Below are positions 25,606-36,774 of a stretch of 64,000 bases of DNA, piece after piece. The position numbers and the translations under genes were made by a program. Location: the NCBI GenBank assembly GCA_014871385.1, contig CM026422.1:15696127-15760126 (forward strand), read 5' to 3'. Source of the DNA: Ceratodon purpureus. Taxonomy: Eukaryota > Streptophyta > Bryopsida > Pseudoditrichales > Ditrichaceae. The notes below the pieces were generated by a model, which was given only the letters and a program-made list of their open reading frames with translations, was not told the origin of the DNA and did no database searches. Within the stretch, counting starts at the first letter, position 1, and each line of letters starts with the position of its first letter.

Positions 25606-26890
25606 ACATTTATAAATGAAAACCACTTTGAAGAAAGAAAGTAAGTGCACAAAAGGTAATTTTTTTATATAACAAGAATATAGATCTCATCAAACAAAAA
25701 ACGACACAACCAACAAGATTACTACCACCAGTACTACACTATATTACAATAAAACGGTTCAATAGCATATTGACACAAAAGCAATTGTCACAACAAAAAT
25801 TAAAAAATCTGATAACAATATTTTGTGGATGAATTATGGTAAGGAAAAATGTCATAAGACTAATGATTGTCTTGAAAAACCCTTGAAAAATAGTATTATG
25901 GAGAATTTTTTTATAACCTCAACAAAACAATTGTTAGTTATATATGAATTTATAAATTTATAAATTTATGAATTTGTTAGTCATTAATGGTGTTTAAATC
26001 TTTCAAATATTGCAATGCAAGAGTTAGTAGATGCCACAAAAAGTCCACATAAGATGTCTAAAAGAATGTTACTTGACTTGGATCCTCTACCTATTAAATC
26101 ATGACAAGGTTTTTAAGAGAAGGGCAAGATTTAATGTCCGAGTGCCTTTTGTATCAAATGGAATCTTACCTTGGTTGTAGTAAGGTGGTTTTAAATGAAT
26201 GGTCAACTTTAATGTTGAAGTTCGGAATTGGAGTTTTTCTGTATTTGTCTAATTGTGTTTATGTTAGCAAATATTTTTTATTATTATGGATGTATTTAAA
26301 ATAAAATTACAACCTTTTGTTGTTGGGTAAAATAGAAATATGCATGAGATTTATCTAAGATGTGCAAAAGGTTTATTACAAAAACTATACATTTTGGATC
26401 TAGCCAAAATATTTATTTGATCAAGTAAATGTTTTTAAAAAAGAAAGTTGCTTGTTTTTTGAATGATGGTTTTTAGTGTCTAAATTTGAAAATTGCTTGA
26501 AGACCACTTCATGGAGAAAATTTCAAAAAAATGAAAAGTAACAAGTAGGAAATGAAAGGTGTCATATAAAAATGAAACTAAATAAATTTTACACAAAAAA
26601 TAAATGAAGTTGAGATTTGTTTTTTTTTAAAATATGTCAATTGACTTTTAAATATTGTTTTGAAATAACTTTTGCAATAAATTTTTTGAATAACCATCCA
26701 TATAATTTGTATAACCTTTCAAACAACCTTTCAAGTTTCCAAATCCAATTTTAATCTCTTCTTTCTTTCCATGATCATATAGGACCAATATTACCAAAGG
26801 ACATGATGACAAAGACCGTCACATTGATTTTCCTTCATATTTTTCTGGGAAAAAACCCTTTCCGAGTTTCTCATCGACGGAATTAAAAAT
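25429..26890. repeat. Diverged, rearranged partial copies of the 5.7 kb unit
   Basis: Positions 25436-25860 match 4678-5110 well, apart from an A-run expansion (about 25570-25604) and small indels. Positions 25865-26200 match parts of 5258-5530 with deletions. Positions 26450-26890 match 3815-4315 more weakly. Because the 3815-4315 equivalent follows rather than precedes the 4678-5530 equivalent, these look like remains of at least two further tandem units. No gene is present. Confidence 0.75.
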
Positions 26891-28133
26891 GTTCAAAATG
26901 ATTATATGAAGTCCACTAAAATAACAAATATTCAATGAAAATTCATTAGTTGAAGTTGGAGGTCAAACTGAAAAGTCGAATTTCAAAAATTATCTTTTAA
27001 ATTGCCAGACATCAAATTTTCTGCCCCTAAAGTACGATAGTTACCAAAAAAATTATAGTAGATGGGGATTGTAGCTATGGAGAGATTTTCATAAGGGAAT
27101 TCGAAACAGTTTAGTAAAAATTAAATTGTTTGTAAATAACGTTCCATCAAGTAGATAATTGCATACAAAACATGCTTTGTAGCCTTTTTGGAGGGAATAA
27201 ATCTTTGTACAAGCTATGGAAATGACATATCATTACATACATTATAATTATTTAATGCTCCAAGACCTTTTCAAGTTAAAAAGAAGAAATACTCAATTTT
27301 GAAGCACCTTCTCAAAACACTTTTTTTAATTGATTTGAGATTCTTTGTAAAAATATTGACCTTCCTTTATCTTTGCCATACAAATCATAAATCTCATATC
27401 ACTAATAAGATGGCTTTAATTTTGGCATTGATGTACATCTCCGCACTTTAAACTTCCGCTTTCAATAGCACATGCTTCTTCTACAAAATTTAAATCTTCA
27501 AGGGAAATTCATCCCAAATTTATGGACAACTTAAACAAGTTGAAGAGTTATACCTCAAAAAGAATAAAGTTCTCAAAACTTTATTCTTAGCAAGTCATCG
27601 TCTAAGTTAGTGTAACAAGATGCCAAGATGGTCTTCCTAACCAGAGGCTAACCCTACACACATCATCAAACCTCTCTCCCTGGTCATCCTAACCCGAGTG
27701 ACGTCACCTGAAGACGGTGAGGCAGAAGCCGAGGCGGAGGCAACGCGCGGGGATAGGCCCCCCAACTCCAACTCCCCGAATCCCAAACAAACAAACAAAG
27801 AACACAAAACGCAAAAGCTACCAAAAAGCAACCCCAAGCAAACCTACTTTTATCTTTTCTCCTCCTTTTTCTGAGTTTTGTTTCTTTGTTTATTTGTTTG
27901 TGTGTGTGCGCTCGTGTGTGTTAAGTTAGTGTTGCCGATCCACTCTCTCGTCTCTCTCGCTCGCCATTTCTCATCGCCGTGAGTCTCACTTTCGTCGACT
28001 CACTTCACTCGCACAGCCAGGCTCAACTTAAAATTCTTCTTAGTGCTGCTTAATTCGGTGGGAGCAAACTGAGTGAGTGAGTGAGGGAGTCGGGGTTTGG
28101 ACCGCTTGAGGTCCATTTGCTGCTGCTGCTGCC
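26891..28133. other. Intergenic DNA and 5' leader of the methyltransferase gene
   Basis: The part 26891-27600 is AT-rich and featureless. From about 27640 the sequence becomes GC-richer and then CT-rich (27840-28130: CTCTCTCG stretches, then GAGTGAGTGAG), typical of a plant core promoter and 5' leader directly upstream of the ATG at 28134. No defined TATA box was identified. Confidence 0.5.
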
Positions 28134-31100
28134 ATGGAGCCACCGGTGGGAGCGCCTATGAGCAAGTCCGACGAGGAGCTCGAGATTCAGGCGCTGCGTC
28201 GCGTCATCAGCGCCTACCTCAAGTAAGTTAGCACTCTGCTACTCTTGATTTCTTAGTTTTTGCTCTTTTCTTGAATTGCAATCTGGCGTCCTGGTTTGCG
28301 GAAGCACGAAAGCGGTTGGAGCGAATCTTGGAGTGTTGTTAATGGTGAGAGTCTGATCTTGGTGGAGAGGTGATGTTTTTCTGTTCGTGTGATGAGGACG
28401 GTTTGCGGTTAGTTGAATTTTATAAGTTTATATTGGTTCAGTTTGTTGTGGAATAAGATTAGTGACGTCTAATGTAGTTCGGGATTTATTGAGCTAATTC
28501 CCTCGAGTGCGACGTCGAGATGTTGCGGCGGACTATTGGCTTTCAGCTCGTTTGAGAATTCTGTGTGTTTCAACTGTTTTTTTTTTTTTTTTTAACTGTT
28601 TTGAGTTTTGTCGGATTGGCGAGGGATGTTTTCGCGTGTCTTCACTGCTCATTATTTTCGTCATAGTGTATTTTTATTCTCGGCGTGTGTGCAGTTATCC
28701 AACGGCAGCAGAGGAAGATATCAGACGATATGAGCGGTCTTACTCAAAGCTGAGTCTGTCTCATAAGGTCTGTCCTTAGTGCTTGTGTCTCAGTTTTTGC
28801 TCATTTATTCACAGAACATATAATTCTGCTTTATTTAAGTTCAAGTTCTGGGAGGAATATCATATTTGAGCTTAGGGTTGTTTTCTGTCTCTGTGGTTTG
28901 ACAGGCAGTGCTATCTCATTTGCCTAAGAAGTACGAGGATTTGAGGAGGTAGTAAATTACTTTTCGCTTCTCTCGTCATTTATTATTTCCAGTTTTGTTG
29001 ATAAGTTTCTCGCTATGTTGATTCTTGATTACGCTTGTAAGTTGTTGAAATGTATGGAAAATGATTTTTTTGACGAATTTGTAGAATGACATGTGCTATT
29101 GTCTAAGCGCTGAACACAAGAATACTGTGCAGATGTGTCAAGACCAATACATATTTTCTTATGAATATGCTCCAGGTACGCTGTGATTGCTCCAAGACTA
29201 TTTCACACAAGAATTAGGGTTTTGATGTCCAGGACAATTAGATTCCTTTATTTATACGAATAGCATCTGCTCTTCGTGGCATCCTTTCGTTCTCAGAATT
29301 GGACAGAGGTTTACTTACCAATAGCATAGCGGCTCTTTTCTGTAAACCAAAATCCAGATAGACTGGTTTGCAATGCTGCCAATTCTAGGTGCCTGTTGGA
29401 GGTGGGCTAGGACATAATGGAATACACGATTTTAATTTTGCTTCAGAGGATTTAGCAGCTTATCAAAAGTAGTATCTGTTAGGTATAGCTTGTTGACGTT
29501 GATTTCGTATGCAGGCTTTTGATCCTCCATTTGAAATGGATGGTGGGACAGACTCTGATTTCGACGAGCCATCACTTTTCGGTCGTAAGACGGCTGATAA
29601 GTTTATGCATTCACATGAGGGTACTGGATGTTGTGGGAGGTATGCTTATCTGACTGGGAGGCAATCAGTTTTCTCTCTCTATGACGATGCCGTTATCTCT
29701 CTTATTTTCACGCTGCCAATAAGCTTGTCAGAAAAAATACATATCTGAATATATAGCTTCTGTTAACGAGTTTTGTATTCCTAGCTTATTACATGTATTT
29801 TAAGGTGTCTACTTCACACCCCCAGAACACTAGGCGCGCGAGTAAGACTTGTGGTTTGTTTCCTAGCTTACGAGGTAGTGAACGGAGATTTGTGATTTAG
29901 AATTAACGCAGCTGGTTGTGTGTTTATTCCAGAGATGATGAAAACACAATTGACGTTCATTCATATCCAAGTCCATCTAAGGACTCAACCATTACGTCTG
30001 CTAACTCCAACAAACGGCAAGCTATAGAAAGCAATGATCTAGATTCCACAACAGATTCATCAATTCCTGAACTTAACGGATTTGGCACTCGAGGTCCAGT
30101 ACGCTCATGTGATGACTGGTCTTGCACTCAAGCTGAAGCGGAAGCTAAGGAACATGGTGCAGCAGCAGAAGCCAATGCCTATCCATCACATGACGACACA
30201 GAATATGGGAGTGCATACAGAGAGAGCAACGAGAATGGTCACCCAATTGGGTCTCCAAAACTTACGCCATATGTGAGTATTATCTGTCATTTGCTAATCC
30301 TTTAGTTTTTTTGTGGATTGACAGTCATAGAAAATCTGCGTTTCAGATTGATTTGTGGGTCTGATCCCCAACTTTTAGTTTTGACGCTTTTGCTTCTGAT
30401 GCCTGGCATAGGCTTGTTGTTCAATTTCTGATGTAATGCTTTTTAATGATGTGTGTATACTAGGAGCGCGTTCCGCTTGATCTGCGCCACCCATCTTTCC
30501 AGCTCCGTGTTCCCTCTGCAGACGTTGATAAGGTGCAAATTGCGATATGTTAAGTTTGATTAATTTATTTCATGACGCGCTAATCAGAAATTCGCTACTA
30601 GTATTTGATTGAATAGTATGATTTTTTTCAAGTTTGTATTAAACCTGGAGATGTTGGTGGTTGTGAGTTAATCTTTTCCAGGTTCGCTGTATAGTTCGAA
30701 ATATTGTTCGTGACTGGGGAGACGAGGTAGCTTCACTTGCCACTGGTCCTTCAATGTCCAGCATCGATTTTCCATCTTACTAGAGGCCATTTTTCCCATT
30801 TTGAAGTTGGTGCTAGGCTCTTGCAATCTACTATACTTAGCCCTGTCTAATTATGTTGTCGTGCACTGAATCCTTTTAATCGTCAATTTATCTGGTCAAT
30901 TCTTTTTTAGGGTTCACTTGAACGAGAGCAGTGCTACTTGCCCATATTGGAAGAACTTCACCGCTTGTTTCCTGATCGGAAAGATCTGAGGTAGCTTTTG
31001 GCCATGATGTCAACATCTCATTTTTAGAGGACCATAACCTCTTAAGACTTTGGAAGTTGAGAGATAATCTACAAAAATTACTCGAGATCACTATTTTTAA

Positions 31101-33326
31101 TTTCAACAGTAGATTTAATGAGAAGCTGATTTCGAATTCCTGTGTGTTAGGCGACGCCCTACGTGCTTGGTTCCTGGGGCAGGACTTGGTCGTCTAGCCT
31201 GCGAGATATCACGTCTTGGTATACTCTTCCTCACTTCTTCATTGTTTTTTTCGATTTGTATAGCAGCTGAGGCACATTTGCATGCTGCTTTATGTCCTTT
31301 AAAGCGTTCCTCTACATGTATGTCTCTTGAACAATGCAGGTTTTATTGCTCAAGGAAATGAGTTCTCGTATTACATGCTCATGTGCTCCAGCTTTATCTT
31401 AAACCAGTGAGTACGACTTTGAAGTTTATACGTCCTTGTCTCCATGTCTTAGGATATACATTCACATTTTCGAAAAGATAGCATAGATAGCTCTTTTGTG
31501 ATCAAACTCTACGCACTTCACATTGTCTGTGAAAAGAATTTATATATGCAGCTTTTGATTTAATGTGGCTGGTGGCCAGATCTGATCAGCCATTAGAATG
31601 GGTTTTGCACCCATGGATACATAGCAACTGCAACAGCTTGTCAGATAGCGATCAATTGCGTGCTGTTTATATCCCAGATCTTCATCCGGGAAGGTGAGTA
31701 TTACTAGGTTGACTTTGGCGCCCATCATAATGAACTATAATGAATGAGGTAGACAATTTGATGGTTGCAAAACTGTTCAAAGAGCGTTCGGACACTATCA
31801 ACCATTGGATTTTAGGAGTGCTCATGCTTTCAAAAACCTGACTTGAGAATGTGTTGTGTTTGCTACATTTCCAGCGCTGAGTAAGTAAGTTTTGATTCTA
31901 TTGAAAGTGTCTGCTAGAGTTGTGAGTGAATACAAGAATTATGCGACCAAGCCATAATCTTCCATGTTGCCACTGGTGCACTGGCGGGTCGGAAGGTTCG
32001 GGGCAGGAGCGGCAACTTCATGCCGGGCTTGTTAACCTAATGGACTAACAATAATGCTGTAGCATTTGTTGTCAGCCATTATCTTATGGTACCATCGTGT
32101 ATCAGTGCAGGGATAACGGAGGGCTTCTCGATGTGTGCTGGGGATTTTGTGGAGGTTTATAGCCACCCAGGCCAGGCAGGTACGAAATTTCAAACTCGTG
32201 TAAGCTGGTGTTCTACCAAGAAATGAGATTATTACCAAATACCAACCCGCTATTTCCAAGGTTGTAATTGATGAGCTGTATAATACTGATTTTTGGAACG
32301 GTGTGGCAGGGGCATGGGATTCGGTTGTGACTTGTTTCTTCATTGACACTGCTCACAATATTATAGAGTATCTGGAAGTGATAGCTCGTGCTCTCAAGCC
32401 TGGCGGGGTAGGTTACGGAAATAATTACACGCATTTTGATTTGGGAATTAACACAATTTTGCATGCTGTGGTTGTGCTATGGTTGGTGTGCATTTTGCGG
32501 TCGTGTGGGTGATCTAACAAGGAATGATGCAGGTCTGGATTAACTTGGGCCCCTTGCTTTATCATTTTGCCGAAGCATACTCTCAAGAAGAGGTTAGTTG
32601 TTTGATTTGCTATGCTTGGCTAATGATTGTTTATAGCAGGAATACTAAGTACCCCGAATTTGTAACGGTCACTCTTACTGAGTATGAGCTTATTCGAGAA
32701 TGCAGGAAATGTCTTTAGAACTCAGCTTGGAAGATGTGAAAAAGGTAGCTGCACAATTCGGATTGGTTCTTAAGGTATGCAACCTCAGACAATTGAATCT
32801 ACAGAAGTCTACTGCTATTTGAATGATCTCATTTCTACTCTGGTGATACTATTTGGAAGAAGCGGTTATTGATTGTATCAAGAGTTGAGGGATTATGCCT
32901 TTCCCTCTTGTGAGATTTGAAAATATTGTCCATCAGGCTTGTGCTCTGTAGTGGAGCATGTGTCACCTTTGATGTTTCAATAGTTCTTTTTTGTAGTTCT
33001 TGACTGCGCATTCTGAAGTTTGTTCTCCGGATGTGCAGAAAGAAAAACTGATAGAGACAACGTACACTGCTAACAATCGCTCAATGATGCAGGTATGTTT
33101 TAAATGAGTTGGATGTTGATTAAGTTTTGTGAACTTATGTTTTCATGAAGTTCTATTCTCTTTTTTACTCGCAATTGACAATGAGGATGAAGAGTCACAA
33201 AAATTATTTAAGTATCTCCACCTTCTTTATCCGTTCCGTTTGCAGAATCGATACACCGCGGTATTCTGGACAATGGTGAAAGAAGAGCGTGCAGCACTAC
33301 ATATGAGCCTATCGTCAGCTGCTTAG
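28134..33326 (+). CDS. CARNMT1: Carnosine N-methyltransferase-like protein (N2227 domain)
   Basis: Exons: 28134-28222, 28695-28767, 28905-28948, 29133-29175, 29515-29639, 29933-30272, 30464-30532, 30682-30726, 30911-30990, 31151-31218, 31340-31406, 31580-31693, 32106-32179, 32310-32407, 32533-32592, 32706-32774, 33039-33092, 33246-33326. They total 530 codons plus stop with consistent phases. The start MEPPVGAPMSKSDEELEIQ leads to the family N terminus (YPTAAEEDIRRYERSY, LPKKYEDL). Next comes a polar spacer of about 110 residues encoded by exon 6, then DKVRCIVRNIVRDWGDEG. The AdoMet-binding glycine motif LVPGAGLGRL is near residue 308. It is followed by NEFSYYMLMCSSFIL, ITEGFSMCAGDFVEVY, VVTCFFIDTAHNIIEYL and VWINLGPLLYHF, all hallmarks of the CARNMT1/N2227 family. 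Animal members methylate carnosine to anserine using S-adenosylmethionine; the plant substrate is unknown to me. The gene looks intact. Confidence 0.92.
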
Positions 33327-34009
33327 CAATACCAGGTCTTTATTTCGTAGTGTTTGATTGTTGTCGATTTGATCCATAATTCAAGAAACGAAGATCACCC
33401 GGACTTTCCAGTTGTAGAAGCAGTCAGGTTGTTTTAGGAAGCACGATCTCTACACTTTACAGGTTACGATAATTCAGGTACTGATAATTCTGTTACTACG
33501 GTAGTTGTTCACTCAGGATTTCAATTTATCACGCTCTGACTAGACATTCATGAAAAATGTACTCAAAGGATCTGAACACACATACTTCATTAAACCGTTG
33601 TATCTTGCGGTGGCAACTATTGCAACATGCTCTGGCCGTCGAGCAATCTTTCTCATTAATAATTTTTAATTTGTAAGCAACCTTCAGTTAACAATAGATA
33701 ATACAATGAAACATGAAAATTCTGACAAAATTCACAACAACAACAACAACCATGTGTAGATATAATGTCAATCTCTAAAATAATAGTGTAAAGTAACAAA
33801 CAATTTAACCTTAGATTTCATGTAATAATTCTTTTAAATTCAATTAACTGCATGTAAACAAATCAGTCCTTATTCAAATTATCGACCTTGGTGCAAATAC
33901 AGGGGTCAAAATATTCCAATTTTCACCCCTACAATTGATTCATTCCTCGTACACTGAATGCGAATGGGCCATTATGCAATACGATTCCATACATGCGTAA
34001 TACCGACCT
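33327..34009. other. 3' UTR and intergenic DNA
   Basis: Non-coding sequence after the methyltransferase stop codon. It becomes AT-rich after about 33650, with a short CAA run (ACAACAACAACAACAACC near 33738). No gene or RNA structure was recognised. Confidence 0.5.
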
Positions 34010-34215
34010 CACATCTGCCCAATACTAGTAAAACCTGCCCAATACTAGCCCAATACCTGCCCAATACTAGCCCAATACCTGCCCAATACCTGCCTAATAC
34101 CTTCCCAATACCTTCCCAATACCTGCCCAAGACCACCGATACAACCAAGTATAATTGAATACCCGTCCAATACCTGTCAGATACCTTTCTAATACCTGCT
34201 CGATACTGAGGCGGT
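34010..34215. repeat. Minisatellite with ~10-11 nt units (CCAATACCTGC type)
   Basis: About 15-20 tandem units of the form CCCAATACCTG, alternating with CCCAATACTAG, CTAATACCTTC and CCAATACCTTC, run from about 34010 to 34130. They continue as more degenerate units (GTCCAATACCTGTCAGATACC) to about 34210. The array ends roughly 260 nt upstream of the LYR-motif gene start. Confidence 0.8.
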
Positions 34216-34341
34216 CATGTAGAGCAACAACACTGGATATGAAGGGTGTGTTTGGAGTGGGACAGAGCATTTGTTGCAGAGCAGGAGGTGGCGAGGGCAG
34301 CTCCACATTCGGCGTCGCATTTGCATTTGCACGTGCATGGG

Positions 34342-34465
34342 CGAGGTGGGAGGAGGGAGAGGAGGGAGGAGGGAGAGGAGGGAGGAGGGAGAGGAGGGAG
34401 GAGGGAGAGGAGGGAGGAGGGAGAGGAGGGAGGAGGGAGAGGAGGGAGGAGGGAGAGGAGGGAGC
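34342..34465 (+). repeat. 16-nt polypurine tandem repeat in the LYR gene leader
   Basis: About seven perfect or near-perfect copies of GGGAGGAGGGAGAGGA form a pure G/A strand of roughly 120 nt ending five bases before the ATG at 34470. Because 16 is not a multiple of three, the three frames cycle and all read Glu/Gly/Arg-rich peptides without stops; the complementary strand reads Pro/Ser/Leu-rich peptides. The G-run spacing could support triplex or G-quadruplex structures (inference). Confidence 0.92.
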
Positions 34466-34469
34466 CAGC

Positions 34470-35346
34470 ATGAGCATGAGCATGGGGGGAGCGGTGAAGC
34501 AGGCGTACAGGGAGGTGCTCAAGCTCATCAAGCGCCTGCCGCCTCAGTCGCAAGGCTACTACTCGCAGTATGCGCGCGAGAATTTCATCACCTACAGTGA
34601 GCCCCAGGACGCTGCCACCGTCCGGGAGCTTCTGGCGCGCGCCCATCGCCACTCCTGCTGGATCCTCAACAAGGTACCTCCCTAAGCCCCTCTCAAGTGC
34701 CCTTTCATAGTATGTGGATTTGCATTTTTGTCATCAATTCTGTGCTGTGAATTTCATGTGATGTGCTGTCATTGAGGAGTCGGCGGGGTCGTCTTCGTTT
34801 GGTTCCACATTCTTTTTCATCTAGACGTGATTTTGATTTCTCTAGTTTTGGGTGCTGAATCGAGATTTTTGGATTGCTTTTCTTTAGTTTTCTGCAGGTT
34901 TTAGGGTTTCCTTTGGGTCATTGGTTGCTCTGTTTTCTGGACTTCAAACTGGTGGTCTTATCGTGTTCTTGTTTCTTTCCTTGTTTGCTTATGTCTTACA
35001 TTGTTAAGTGTGGTTAGATTGTTGGCTAGGAGTTGCTGAAAAGTATTGGTAGAATTGTCGTAATTGTGTTTTGATTGAGGTGAGCTTGTGGAGGGAAAGA
35101 TAATTGAGCTGTGTTGATAGCTTTGATGATTTGTGTTGTTGTCTTCGTCTCTGCCTGGAAGGTCTTGATAAAATGGACATGTGGGAAAGCAGCTGTTACT
35201 AGCACTATTGTGAGAGTGTTTGTAATCAGAAGTACGATTTTAATGGTGTTCTGGCTCTTTTCGTTTTGCAGTATGGCGTGAATGAAGCAGCTGCTAATAA
35301 GTTGAAGGAAATTTGCTTGACTGACCATGTGCAAAATCCAGCATGA
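34470..35346 (+). CDS. Small LYR-motif protein (LYRM9-like)
   Basis: Two exons, 34470-34673 and 35272-35346, join in phase 0 to give 92 residues. The sequence begins MSMSMGGAVKQAYREVLKL, followed by IKRLPPQSQGYYSQYARENF, a variable acidic stretch, LLARAHRHSCWILNKYGV and a short tail. A basic helix with an (L/A)YR motif, the following YYxxYARENF and the length of about 90 residues fit the LYR family, whose members are mostly small mitochondrial assembly factors that bind acyl carrier protein or Fe-S machinery. The start is chosen because homologues begin M-GGA-QAYR. However, the frame stays open upstream through the polypurine repeat to an ATG at 34239, which would add 77 residues. Downstream, a possible 3' UTR intron (about 35432-35684) is suggested by GTAAGC and GATGCAG signals. 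Confidence 0.85.
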
Positions 35347-36454
35347 AAGTGATACTATTCGATCATGATACTATGGTCAATGAGCTCCAAAGGTCGCTGA
35401 TATCAGTTTTGCAGCAGTTGCTGGTGACTCTGTAAGCAAACACCTGTACCCTATTTTCTAGTTTCAACATTAGATGCTCATAGTAGTTAAGAAATTTTAT
35501 ATAGTACTCGCGGGTTTTTAATCTATATGGAATCGATTTCCTAGTAAACTTTCACTGTTTTGATTGGATTGAAGGTTAAGGCTTTTGTAATGATTGGAAT
35601 TCAGCGTTTTTGTTGGTAAGATGAATTAATCATGGGAATGGTTAAAATATTTAATGATTTGTCGTATTCGTAACTTGATGCAGGAAATTGCAGAGTTGGA
35701 TCTGGAGGTGAAGGTGATGTTATGCGCACCCCACTTCAGAAACTAGTGCCAATCTACGCTCAAAAGCCCGTTTTATGAATGCAATACGATGCTTTGACGG
35801 GCAGAGGTAAAAATTCAAGTGCAAAGATCACTTGATAGTTTTAGGCGATTTGACTTAGATTTGAGAGTGTTTATTTTTCAACATCCAGTGAATGATGTTG
35901 GTGAATCTTGATCTCCCTTTAATAGAGCAAAATTTCAACTCCAACATGTGAATTCTCCTCCATCGTTTGAGTCTTGTAGTGTTGACATGTCTCCCAATGA
36001 TTAAGGTGAGACTTTCGTTTTCGTTAATCATTTTAAAAAATGCACATCTTAAGTATTCGTTTTGGAGGTCACATGCAAATAATGCAAATTTTGATTTTCT
36101 ACGGTACATGTTACAACATAGTACTTCACGCAAGCATCAAGTAGTGGCATCCAACTTCACTTCATTGCTGAGCGTATGGGTACCAATATAGTTGAAATGA
36201 GTATAAAAGAGTTGGAAGATATTTATGACATGACCTCAATAGCACTGGTTGAGTAGCCGTCCAATAAAAGACCACGTGACCATGATAGATATATTGTAAT
36301 TAGTTCAGGAACTTACAAGTCTAGTAATCCTTTTCTCACATTACTTTTGCATATGTACGTCTTTCTGCACATGGATAGCTACCTTAAAACACAAAGCAAT
36401 TGTAAATTCTAAGAAAAAGTATGCCTTAAAACCGGGCCCTCAACCAAATCCAAT
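35347..36454. other. 3' region of the LYR gene and intergenic DNA
   Basis: Probable 3' UTR (possibly spliced) followed by AT-rich sequence. Short overlapping open frames on opposite strands near 35855-36190 show no domain and are probably chance. Confidence 0.4.
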
Positions 36455-36765
36455 GGGTCTCTCTATTTCCCCCCATCAAGAGGTACTACCGAACCACAAC
36501 CGCAGGTTCGGTTGCTAGGCTCGGTGGGTTCCATTTTGCTGCCCCTCCCCGTTTTGGGGTCATGGGGTCCTTTTTTGGTTTTTTTTTTTTATAAATTTAG
36601 GGCCGTAGGCCCCAATTTACCCAGGGAGGTCCTCATGAGATCACTAGGACCCCCACTCAAGGCAAATAATAGGGGCAGAGATTTGCCCCTCCCCTCCCCA
36701 ACCCCCCGACCCTGGCATCCAACCCACCCCCCAAGCACCGCTTGATGGGGGAAATAGACAGATCC
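36455..36765. mobile_element. MITE, ~311 bp, MULE-like
   Basis: The left end reads GGGTCTCTCTATTTCCCCCC followed by ATCAAG. The reverse complement of the right end reads GGATCTGTCTATTTCCCCC followed by ATCAAG, so the terminal inverted repeats are about 25 nt with two mismatches and one indel. Both sides are flanked by the direct repeat AAATCCAAT (36446-36454 and 36766-36774), a 9-bp target-site duplication of the Mutator-like length; the flanking match extends to 12 bp (CCAAATCCAATG). The interior is unusually GC-rich compared with its surroundings and has no transposase, so it is non-autonomous. Confidence 0.85.
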
Positions 36766-36774
36766 AAATCCAAT

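Noticed and set aside
34155-34652. Minus-strand Pro/Ser/Leu-rich open frames across the polypurine repeat
   Set aside because: Direct consequence of the stop-free 16-nt repeat on the opposite strand; no start context or homology.
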